From the NCBI GenBank assembly GCA_001599935.1, contig BCIJ01000008.1, positions 417,612-481,611 of the forward strand: a stretch of 64,000 nt of DNA, written 5' to 3'. The notes under the pieces were generated by a model that was given only the letters and a program-made list of their open reading frames with translations, ran no database searches and had not been told where the DNA came from. Every line of letters begins with the position of its first letter. Position 1 is the first letter of the stretch. The position numbers were made by a program, and so were the translations under genes. This DNA comes from Holtermannia corniformis. Taxonomy: Eukaryota > Basidiomycota > Tremellomycetes > Holtermanniales. Of the stretch, positions 22,102 to 31,537 are shown piece by piece.

Positions 22102-23206
22102 TGTTACGACCCTAACCTGGTGGTCACGAGTGCCAGGCGGAGTAGACGGCGAGTCGTAGGGTTTGCCACGAAAGTCTTGTGAAAGGGTTGGACGATGGGC
22201 TACCTGAGGATGAGACTACGGTGGCGACGTAGCAGGTAGTGGCGAAGTCGACCGATGGTTGAGCTTGCAAATACGACGGGTTTGCGTGAAGTCGACTGGT
22301 GACCGTGTTTCTAGAGAGAAAGCACTAGTAACATACGATATTTGATCCTTGGGAACAAGGGTCAAATCACTGGCTTATATACAATTTCAGACTGGCTACG
22401 CTATCACACAACTCGTGATAGCACCATTGTTAGGGCTAGCCCCAGGAGGATTCAGGGTGGCGACGAGGTCCCGTTGGTGAAGTAAATCAGTCGCGTTGGT
22501 GTAGTCGACGACTGGCGATCGCTGGCGATCGCTGGGAAAAGTGATGGGCAAGTAGAGTAACGAGTAATGGGCAAGACGAGGACCAGGAAGCGGCCTCGGG
22601 AGTTTAGGGTAGCCTTTGCTTAGAACCTATGATTAAAGCTCTCGAAGACTCGAGCTTGTACAATTGTTCGAGACATCCCCCGCCGCGCGCCACTGCCGCG
22701 GCCAATCCCCGTATTCCCCAACCCCTCCGCTAACCCCTTCTTGTCCCTCCGCCTGGCCCGTAACAACCATGAAGGCAACACTCTAATATCGCGCTTCTGC
22801 GTAGCGTTGCACCTTCCTGTTGGTAGCGTACATTGGCGTAGTGTTGGCGCCTGCCTGTTGGCGTGGCGAATCCTTGGGTGGTGTCCCTGTGAGTTAGCGG
22901 TGATGGCAGCTGATGGCACAGTGGACAGTGTGCGTTGGCGAAGGGATGGCACTGGAGAGCGTGCAGATGGCAGCGAATGGCACGGTCTTGCCATTGAGAG
23001 CGGTTGGCGTGGATTTGCCACCCAGCCAAGTTGGCTGTGAGCGCCAGAGTAGGAGGGCGGTGTTGGCGAGCTGCTGGCGAGGATTGGCACGATGATGGCA
23101 GCGTGATGGCCGTGATTGTCGGTGGGCTGGCGTACCGATAGCAAGCTGATAGCGCATGGATGGCTTTTGCTAGGGGCATGACGTGGGAATGGACCGGGTC
23201 GTGACA
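22102..23206. mobile_element. Solo LTR of a retrotransposon (probably Ty3/gypsy)
   Basis: A 1105-bp element starts TGTTACGACCC and ends GGGTCGTGACA, so the ends are a short inverted repeat with 5'-TG..CA-3' termini and one mismatch. It is bounded by a 5-bp direct repeat, GGCTC, at 22097-22101 and 23207-23211, the expected target-site duplication. No gag, pol or second LTR is present, so it is a solo LTR left by recombination. TGTYACGACCC-like termini and a 5-bp duplication are typical of Ty3/gypsy LTRs in fungi. A TATATA run near 22,375 may be the LTR promoter. Strand cannot be set without the internal part. Confidence 0.82.
22815..23130. repeat. TGGC-rich motif array within the LTR
   Basis: TTGGCG, ATGGCA and related TGGC words recur many times on the plus strand at short, irregular spacing. 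This is far denser than in neighbouring sequence. It is not a strict tandem repeat. It may be a degenerate regulatory array of the LTR or relict tandem repeats. Confidence 0.5.
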
Positions 23207-23219
23207 GGCTCCACCCAAA

Positions 23220-23345
23220 GGACCCGACGCCGTCTCGACGCTCGACAGACCGTCTGTCGATAATTAAGCTTCGACACTAACCCCCTCGACCGTCTGTCCA
23301 TTCTCCTCGACGCCGCGTCTGTCGAAAGCGTCGATTGGAGCCGAC
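23220..23345. repeat. TCGAC palindrome cluster, right part
   Basis: Contains a perfect palindrome with 9-bp arms: TCGACAGAC at 23242-23250, one C, and GTCTGTCGA at 23252-23260. More CGACCGTCTGTC and GTCTGTCGAAAGCGTCGA words follow. It matches the composition of 21850-22015 and lies upstream of the PMR1 gene. Confidence 0.65.
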
Positions 23346-23586
23346 GCAAGCCGACGGCCGACGTTGTTTGCCAAATCGACGCCAGCCCAGCTCTACGTGC
23401 GTTGCAGCTTGCAGCTTGCTTTACCACTCTCGAGTGGACAACGCTCGCAGGCGGTCGGTAACGCTCGAGGCGTCGTACTCGATCATCAGCTCGTTCTACT
23501 CCAGCTTGTTTGTCCCAAGTCGCGCCGCGGTTCCTGGAAATGACAATCGCCTGAGCTCGAGCAACCCCATCACACTGTTGAGCATC

Positions 23587-26500
23587 ATGGAGGGCTCATC
23601 CTCGTCGTCCTCAAAACGCAGGTCCCCGCCGCCGCGCTCCTCGTCACCCGCACCTTCATCACCCAGCGGCGGTGGCACGACAGCTCTGTCCTTTTCTTCG
23701 CGGGGCCATCAACCGGTCGCGCGGTCCGCAGCACCAGGCAACCAAGAGTACTTCAACGCCATCCACATGGCGCACCAGGATCCAGAGGATGTACCGCACA
23801 TGGGCATAGGGCTAGGCAGACCTCCGGGACCCGCAGAGTCTCAAGGTGGTTTCGCATACAGTACGACGCTGCGACGCCAGCCGAGTGCAGACGGCATTGG
23901 GATCGAGTGGGCAAACCCACATGCGCACCAGCATCACCCGTTATCGCAGTCCATACAAAACGGCTCGCAAACCCGAGGCGTGCTCGGTTTGATCCGTAAA
24001 GGAGCACAGGGGCTGGGTCTGCTGCGCGAGCGCGACGAGTACCTGCCAATGTCGGTCCACGACGAAGTCGAGCAGGCCGTCGGCAGCTCGAACCGGCTCA
24101 ACGGTCACTCTGACCCACTTGATGATCTCGCCCGGAGGGCACAAGAGCGGCGAGACCACGCAACCCCAAGTGCCGAGTTCGCACACATGACCATAGACGT
24201 GCGTCCCCTCACCCATGCGCAGCGCACTGACGCTCCGCAGCAAACTCTAGAACACTACCAGACATCTGCAACGACTGGCCTGCCATTGCATCTCATCTCG
24301 TCCCTTCGCTCGCGATATGGTCCTAATGAATTCCAATTGCCCCCTTCGGATCCGCTATACCTCAAATTCCTCAAGCAGATCTACGAATCGCCACTCATCT
24401 TGCTGCTACTGGGTAGCTCGGTCGTCAGCGCTGCAGTGGGCAACCTGGACGATGCAGGCTGTGTCGTCATTGCCGTCGGGATCGTCTTGACCGGTATGTC
24501 GGCGAGCGCTGTGTCTCCGAGCTGACGGCGCGCAGTCGGGTTCATCCAAGAGCAACGATCTGAAAAGTCGCTCGAGGCACTCAACAAGGTTCGTTCAGTA
24601 CTGTCAACTCCTACAAGCCAACACTGACGTCCCAGCTTGTCCCGCACTACTGTCACCTGACACGGTGAGTCTATATCATACCCCGATCGGTACATGCTGA
24701 GATCATCAGCAACGGCCAGACCTCGACGCCGCTCGCAAACGCCCTCCTCCCAGGTGATCTCATCTCCTTCTCTGTCGGCGACCGGATCCCCGCCGACGTC
24801 CGCCTCCTCACTTGCGTCTCGCTCGAGATCGACGAATCGGCTCTCACGGGCGAGACGCGGCCTGCCAAGAAGAACACCGAGGCGTGTGCGCGAGGCTTGG
24901 GAGAGGATACGCATGGCGAAGGTGGCGGTAAAGCGCTGAGCGAGCGCAAGTGCGTGGCGTACATGGGCACTTTGGTCCGGTCGGGTGCGTTCTGCCTTGG
25001 TGATGGAGAGTGGTGAACTGAGTTGCTTCACAGGCCATGGTACGGGCATTGTCGTGGGTACTGGCACAGATACCGAATTCGGCGTCATCTTTTCCATGAT
25101 GCAGGATGTAAGTGGCCCACATATACCCGATCAAGTTTAACATCGGCAGGTCGAGGAGAAGCGCACCCCTCTCCAGCTGTCGATGGACGACCTCGCCAAG
25201 CGCCTGTCTGCAATGTCGTTCGGTGTGATCGGCATCATTGTCCTGATTGGCATCTACCAGAAACGCGGCTGGCTGGAAATGTTTACCATCGGCGTTTCGC
25301 TCGCCGTCGCCGCTATCCCGGAAGGTTTGCCGATCGTTACCACCGTCACGCTCGCACTGGGCGTACTGCGCATGTCGAAGCGCAAGGCGATTGTCAAAAA
25401 GTTGCCGAGTGTCGAGGCGCTGGGTAGCGTCAGCGTCATTTGCTCGGACAAAACGGGTGCGTGCTCCCCTGGGACGAAGCGTGTGGGCTGACGGGTGCAG
25501 GTACGTTGACAAAGAACGAGATGACGGTTACGCACGCGTACACGGTCGACGACTTGCTCGACCTCACGCCTTACCTCAATGATCGCCGTCCACCACTGTC
25601 TCCGTCCGGCGCGCTCGTCAAAGCTGTCCAAGTCGGTGCAATCTGCAACAACGCGTTCCGCAATGACCTCGGCATCAATGTCGGCCAAGCTACAGATGTG
25701 GCACTGATGAATGTCTTGTCGGTTCTTGATTTGGAGGATCCTCGGGCTGTAAGTTGCCGCTGCGCGAAACGGACCGGCTGACAAGGGCAGACATTCAACC
25801 GCAAGACTGAAGTCCCGTTCTCGTCTGAAACCAAGACCATGGCGGTGATTGGAAATGCGGGCGCTTCGACACAGGACATGGTATACCTCAAGGGTGCCAT
25901 TGAGCCTGTCCTAGCCCGGTGTCGGTACCACTATGTGACCGACTCATCGACACCCTCGCTCGACGCGGCAACGCGCTCCATCATCCTGAACCGCGCGACC
26001 GAAGTCGCCAAGCGCGGCCTGCGCGTCATTGCCATGGCCTACGGGTTCAACGGCAAGACAGATGACGAGGCCAACCTCGTCTTTGTGGGCTTTCAAGCGA
26101 TGATGGACCCTCCGCGCCGAGGTGTCGCGGCGTCTATCGCGTCGCTGCACACTGCCGGCGTCCAAGTCGTCATGATCACGGGCGACGCAGAGCACACGGC
26201 ACTCGCCATCGCGCGAGAGCTCGGCCTCAAAGTCAACTCGTCGGATGACGGGGGCAAGGCCGGTGGCGGGAGCTGTATGCTCGGGAGTCAGATCGAGATG
26301 CTGAATGAGCGTGAGCTTGTCGAGCGCGTGGCCGGTGTCACGGTGTTTGCGCGCACGACGCCGCGGCACAAGATGGCAATCGTAAAGGCTTGGCAGATGC
26401 GCGGTGCGGTTGTTGCAATGACCGGTGATGGCGGTAAGTCCTTTGCGCCAGCATCGACCATGCTAATCACTCGCAGTCAACGACGCGCCTGCGCTCAAAA

Positions 26501-27360
26501 TGGCAGATATCGGTATCTCAATGGGCAAGTCGGGCACCGACGTTGCCAAAGAGGCCGCCGACGTCATCCTCGTCGACGACGATTTCTCAAGCATCTTGCC
26601 CGCCGTCGAGGAGGGCAAATCCATCTTTTACAATATACAAAACTTTCTCACCTTCCAGCTGTCTACGGCCGTCGCGGCTTTGACGCTCATCACGCTCAGC
26701 ACAATGTTCCAGCTGAGCAACCCGCTCAACGCGATGCAGATCCTTTTTATCAACATTTTGATGGATGGTGAGTCTTTTCACAGTGCGCGCGTAGGCGCTG
26801 ATGCTGGCAGGACCTCCGGCGCAGGCGCTCGGTGTCGATCCAGTCGACAAGGAGGTGATGAAACGGCCACCGCGCAAGAAGAATTCACCGGTGCTCAACT
26901 CGCGCTTGATGGCGCGCGTCTTGTTCTCGGGCACGATCATTGTGCTGGGCACTTTGTTCATCTACGGCTACGAGATCAGCGACGGCAGCATGTCGAAGCG
27001 AGATCAAACGATGGTGAGTCAGGCGATCTAGGTTGACAGAGCTGACGATATCAGACATTCACCTGCTTCGTCTTCCTCGACCTCGTCTCGGCCGTGCAGT
27101 CTCGCGGGCTCGGCTGCGGTCTCTTCCGCAACCGGATGCTGACCCTTACCGTTTCCGTTTCCTTCTTCTGCCAGCTCGCCCTCGTCTACATCCCGATCCT
27201 TCAGCATGTGTTCCAGACCGAAGCTCTCAGCTTGCGGGATCTCTTCATGCTGTTAGGGCTGGCTGGGACCAGCATGGCGATGCACGAGGCCCGAAGGTGG
27301 TATGAGCGGCGGTTGCGCGAGCGAGAGCTCTGGGAGCAGCAGGGTGGGATCATGGCGTGA
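23587..27360 (+). CDS. PMR1: Golgi Ca2+/Mn2+ P-type ATPase PMR1
   Basis: P2A-type pump that loads Ca2+ and Mn2+ into the Golgi. Landmarks: cation-ATPase N domain [19 protein letters not shown]; first membrane pair [18 protein letters not shown]; actuator [17 protein letters not shown] (TGE); M4 [20 protein letters not shown]; phosphorylation site [15 protein letters not shown], assembled across an intron after SDKTG; P domain [20 protein letters not shown] and [15 protein letters not shown], again across an intron; then the C-terminal membrane helices with [17 protein letters not shown]. About 11 exons. The protein has roughly 220 residues before the first conserved block, Ser/Pro-rich and with no known domain, much longer than yeast Pmr1. 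The stop follows QQGGIMA. Confidence 0.95.
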
Positions 27361-27518
27361 GCATGCAGCATAGACCGCAAGCATTGATGTATCTCTGCAT
27401 TTGATACACGGGCGATGCTGTACATGGGCTATGAACACAGGCTATACTACACAGAGAGTATCAGGAATCCAAAGAGTGTCAGTCACGAGCAAAAGCCAAT
27501 CGGGTCTCGTCCTCTGCT

Positions 27519-28722
27519 CTAACTTGAGCTGCGCGTGGCGTTTTCTTTGCCTTTGCGAGACGGCGCGGGCGGCAAGCGGGTGGGATTTGGGTCTGATGCA
27601 GTCCGACGGCTTCTCTTGGCAGACTCCTCGGCAGCCGGTGACGCGAGGCTGGCCGGATCGACCTGACGAGCCCCCGCGAGCTTGCGTTTCCTTGACCTTT
27701 TGACATGTTTCTGCTGATCCGATGACGCCGGCGAGTCTTGCCTAGTCGAAGAGTCAACAGCTGAAGTAGAAGCGTCTGGGAACGTGACCGTCTGGACGGC
27801 GCGCTCCTTTTCGCTCGTGATCATGCTACTCGTTTCCTCCCACTTGTCCCACTTGGTCACCGGGCGCTGCGGCGGCTGCGCGGTCGTGGGCTTGGCTGGG
27901 AGACCGTGCATCTGTCCTTGGACAGGTCGCGAACGAGCGTAGGTCGCGGCTTGTGGCGTACATGTGCCTGACGTGGACGGCTGCGCGACACGCGGTTGAT
28001 CGTGCGAGCGCGTGATGTTGAACCTCGTCGGGTGCCCTGGCGGACGGAAGAACTGCGGCCCCGGTGCACGGTAGCACTGCGGTCCCGGTTGGACCAAAGG
28101 TCGAGGCCTAGAGGGTATGGCCGGTGGCTACTACCTATCAGTCATGCGTGCAGTGCTGTGAGCTGACTGACCGGTGGACGGGACTGAGCAATCCGAACCT
28201 TGTTCTGATGATCGATGATTGCCTCACGTTCCAGAGCGCAAAAGTACTCGTGCAAATGGTATTGCGAAGACTGCTGCTCAGCCATCTTCACCCAGACAGA
28301 GGGATGCAGTCCCGGCGGGATGGATCCGAACGGGCGCCCAGGCGTGATCATTGGCGGCAACATCATTGCGGGCGGGGGTCTGAAGGATGGCGGCTCGCTC
28401 GGCACGTAAGGTGGGATCTGCGGGTTCAAGGGCCTCGAAGGCGTTGGCGGACGTGGAATGTCTGTCTCGATGAGGTGTCGGCTGCGCGACGGGAGCTGTG
28501 TTGGCCATCTGAGCTGTGATCAGCGCTGCTGCTACTGACCAGTGACAGAACTAACGACGGCAAAGCGGGGCTAGGTTGCCGCGACTCGACTGATGCCTTC
28601 TGCTCCTTGGGCGCATTGACCAAGCGATCGAGGCGGGGGGAGCTCGTTCCCGGCTCGAGTGCTTCTTGCGCGGCTGTGGGCTCGGCTGTATGTATCATTG
28701 GATCCTGCACAAAGTGGCTCAT
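27519..28722 (-). CDS. Unknown proline-rich protein
   Basis: No family recognised. Three exons join cleanly: MSHFVQDPMIHTAEPTAAQE to ALPSL; then LPSRSRHLIETD through PQIPPYVPSEPPSFRPPPAMM to NKVRIAQSRPPV; then RPLVQPGPQCYRAPGPQ to a basic Ser/Lys-rich end (KRSRKRKLAGARQ, SAKRSRR, KGKENATRSSS). The middle has a better-ordered stretch, HPSVWVKMAEQQSSQYHLHEYF, predicted helical. Two basic clusters could act as nuclear signals. An in-frame ATG 63 bp upstream is an alternative start. About 380 residues, mostly disordered. Confidence 0.6.
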
Positions 28723-28793
28723 GATTACGAAGAAGCTCGGCTCGAAATCCCTGCGGCAGGATGAGTTTTGCGCATTCCGAGTCATCCAGCAGC

Positions 28794-29621
28794 TCACACT
28801 AGGTTTGACGACCTCGAATGAATCCTGTAGATTGATTTTTGTGCAGATACCGAGCCGAGCTTGTCATCTTGACGCGGCTGTAGCATTCGCTCAGCATGGC
28901 GGCGAGGCGACAGTGATGACGTCGAAGCGAGCGAGGGTCTGCGACGTCTCTGGCTTGGGTAGGCTGGGCAGTCGACGTTGTACTGTCCAAAGTCGACAAT
29001 GATGCTCTCCAAAGACGTTGACAGCTCGTAAGACGTTGTGTAGGACGAGTCGGGCGAAGAGTGCAGCATGCCGATCGGGCCGTCGAGAGCGTCACGGAAG
29101 AAGGCTGAGCGTGCAGCCGCGCGTCGTGGAGTCGACGATGCCGGTCGCATGGAGATTGTGGAGAGGGCAGCCGCACGGACGTTCGGACGGTCAATCGAGT
29201 AGGACGTGTCAGGCGAGGAGATCGTGTTGAACGTGTCATCGAAGAGATCATCTTCGATAGTGAGCTTGCTCGAGTCGCTGACTTTGATTGGGCTGTACGC
29301 GGCTGCCGGGGAGATCGCAAAAGAGCGAGCTGAGTGCGTGCTCGAGCCCATGCTGAGCGATGGCGTCTTTCGCTGCACAAAGGTTGGACTTGCTGCGATA
29401 GGCCGATAGTCGCCTGCTTGACTGATTTGGACTGCTGTCTGCACGGAAAGCTCAGACTTGGTAGCATTGAAGAGCGGTGCGAGCGTCTCAAAGACGACAC
29501 TGGCGGTGAAATAGCAGGCGTAGAGGTGGAATCGAATGACACCGACGGCAAGCTGATAGCCTACGACGACTGGCAAGGCTGTCAGGATCACGATGGCCTG
29601 CCCACAGTGAGCTGAAGTCAT
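28794..29621 (-). CDS. Unknown protein with N-terminal membrane segment
   Basis: One intronless frame. From the first true ATG in frame it reads MTSAHCGQAIVILTALPVVVGYQLAVGVI, a strong hydrophobic span or uncleaved signal anchor, followed by a second hydrophobic patch (YACYFTASVVFETLAPLF). About 230 Ser/Arg-rich residues follow, with phosphorylation-like SP and RxxS motifs (SPDTSYSIDRPN, RRRRPSLASTSSLSPRR). The frame is open further upstream but only to GTG, so a spliced upstream exon is possible. No family recognised. Confidence 0.5.
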   Translation of the reverse strand: MTSAHCGQAIVILTALPVVVGYQLAVGVIRFHLYACYFTASVVFETLAPLFNATKSELSVQTAVQISQAGDYRPIAASPTFVQRKTPSLSMGSSTHSARSFAISPAAAYSPIKVSDSSKLTIEDDLFDDTFNTISSPDTSYSIDRPNVRAAALSTISMRPASSTPRRAAARSAFFRDALDGPIGMLHSSPDSSYTTSYELSTSLESIIVDFGQYNVDCPAYPSQRRRRPSLASTSSLSPRRHAERMLQPRQDDKLGSVSAQKSIYRIHSRSSNLV

Positions 29622-29793
29622 GATGTTGGTCTTCAACTGCCGCGCGTCGGTGCTGGTGGTCGTTGGTGCACCGAGGGCGGGTGGCAAAATCGCAGTTGGT
29701 TCGGCTCGAGCTTGTCGCCGCGTCGTCACCAAGCCGAGCGGAGCGGTGCAGTGCTGCTAGTCATACTTTCAAGTCTCTCACATAAGCGCATGC

Positions 29794-30206
29794 ATGGATC
29801 ATGTACAGGGTCGGCCGGTGCGTCGGCGTCTACTCCTAGCATCGAAGCTCTTGCACTGCTTCCCTCTACCCAGCTGAACACCGAGTCCAAAGCATCACAG
29901 GTGCCGGACCTGACGTCACTGCAAGCTCAACGAAGGACGACGACGTCGCAGACCTGACTTTGGTAGACAGCGGTTCCGTCACGACGCATCGTGCAACCAC
30001 TGCTCATTATACCGAAAGCGAGTGGCCTGACAACAATAGCAGTTTCGTTAGTGAGTCTGCTGGTCTCGAGTGTCACGAGTCCCTACATTCTGATATTGGC
30101 AGCACGATCGAGTTGCACAGAAGAGATCCATGGCACTGCACACTGCGCGCTTGCGCTCCGCACCAGTCCGGAAGAGGCTGTAAGGATGTATTCCAGTGAA
30201 GCTTGA
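29794..30206 (+). CDS. Possible small three-exon gene
   Basis: Three exons keep one frame: 29794-29809 (MDHVQ), 29874-30050 and 30103-30206. Both introns have GT..AG ends, and the first has a pyrimidine-rich tract before CAG. The 98-residue product is acidic in the middle (STKDDDVADLTLVDSG) and ends RTSPEEAVRMYSSEA. No homology recognised and no signal peptide. It is divergent from the membrane-protein gene at 28794-29621. The unbroken spliced frame is the only evidence, so this could be a chance alignment of open stretches. Confidence 0.35.
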
Positions 30207-30366
30207 TATGATACATGTACATCGTCCTGAACATGTAAACATACAAAGGTCATTACTCTCGACGTTAACTCTCGCGTTTCACGACTGGTCCACATCCATC
30301 TTGCTTGCCTCAGAAGGCTCGTCGAGGAGACTCTGTACCTTCCATTAGCAGATTGTACAAGACATT

Positions 30367-31176
30367 TTAGAATCTGGGATCACTGACGAAGATCTTGTCG
30401 CGTCCGCCGGCTGGATCTACGGCGGTATAACCAACTTGGACAGGAGTGAGGCCTTGATTTGCGCGCGTCTCTCGGTTCGCAAAGGTGGTCTCTGAGTGAG
30501 CCTGGGCCACGATGCGAACTCGATCTTCGGAGCGGCCGACGAATACGTAGTAGAATGTCGACTTGGACTTGGACTGACCGTCAGGCCTTTCGGCCTTAAA
30601 GGCTTTGAGCACGTCCAGCATCCCCGGTTTGTTGATGTCGTGGTGCGCCGCGACGGTGAGTTGCAACATCACTACTTGCGACGAGTCCTAGGAGACCCAT
30701 AACCCATCGATTGACTTTGGGCCGCGAGCGGCGACGTGGACATAACCGGACGCGGGGGGCTGTTGGCCGGTTGGATCGAGTAGTAATGATTGAGTTGTGA
30801 TTCTCTGCTTTGGGGGTATCGCAAGTTCGCCACCCCCGAGCAGGTGGACGGGGGTTGGTTTTCCCGCGAGCTCAAGAAAGGCTAGCGCCATCGTCTCGAA
30901 GATAGCTCCAGCTAGCGCCGGATAAAGAAGATACCCATGGTGGAGATCAATGCGAGCCTGCAGGTCGAGCCTACGTATGGCCGTTCGCAAGAGCCCGCTG
31001 AGGAAGTCATTTGGAATGGTCATGTGATACGTGGGTTCCACACCCATAAGCTCAGTTGGCTGCGGGCCACTTGGAACGACGTAAAAGAGCTTGTGATAGC
31101 CGCGTGCTTGCGCGCGTGCGTTGATCAACTGCTCAGCATTGGCTGCTGTCACGACTCCGGCCGTGTGGTAGTCCAT
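30367..31176 (-). pseudogene. RHS/Crinkler-like C-terminal domain, broken by one TAG
   Basis: A single frame on the minus strand is interrupted only by TAG at 30688-30690. Upstream: ARGYHKLFYVVPSG, DFLSGLLRTAIRRLD, GAIFETMALAFLELAG, GGGELAIP and SIDGLW. Downstream: QVVMLQLTVAAHHDINKPGML, DVLKAFKAE and STFYYVFVG. This order, a 'lysed-gene family' core of FE-x-x-A, then IDxxW, then LQxTV..HxI..xGL, then YYVFV, resembles the C-terminal part of the fungal retrotransposon-hot-spot/Crinkler-type proteins, from memory of that family. The N-terminal P-loop domain expected in full members is absent. No intron of normal size removes the stop. The start is taken at ATG 31176, but the frame is open farther upstream. 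Likely a decaying copy. Confidence 0.5.
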
Positions 31177-31423
31177 GATCAGAATATGTCCGGATCGAGA
31201 GTTATGAGTAACTCTCGATATTGACCTTTTGTAGGGTAGTGGAAGGGACCGGACACCCATGCCATCACAACTACTAGGGACGCTTTTAGTAGGACGCTCT
31301 AGTGTGGTTTCTCCACAGCGGCGCTGGGAGAGGCAGCCGGCGAACGCGACCGCGTGCACAATGCAAGTGCATGTCCCCTCCTCACACACACGTCATTCGA
31401 GCGCACCTGATGATGACACAGAG

Positions 31424-31494
31424 TTCGCAAAGTACTCGAGACAACATGGAAAGACAAGGTGCTGCGATTAGTCCTCTAGGTCAATCTTGACATC
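31424..31494 (-). repeat. Copy of the 3' end of the ornithine aminotransferase gene
   Basis: 71 bp, nearly identical and in the same orientation as 36921-36991, which covers the last codons, stop and 3' flank of the ornithine aminotransferase gene. The copy still reads DVKIDLED plus stop on the minus strand. The Leu codon change is synonymous (CTT to CTA) and the stop has changed from TGA to TAA. It lies just downstream of the DUF2235 gene at 31538. Confidence 0.85.
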
Positions 31495-31537
31495 GACAAC
31501 CGCGAACACATACACCCTCGAAAGGTTATGTACATCA

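Noticed and set aside
22102..23206. DNA transposon with terminal inverted repeats
   Set aside because: Only 11 bp of inverted end sequence, TG..CA termini and a 5-bp duplication fit an LTR better; no transposase frame.
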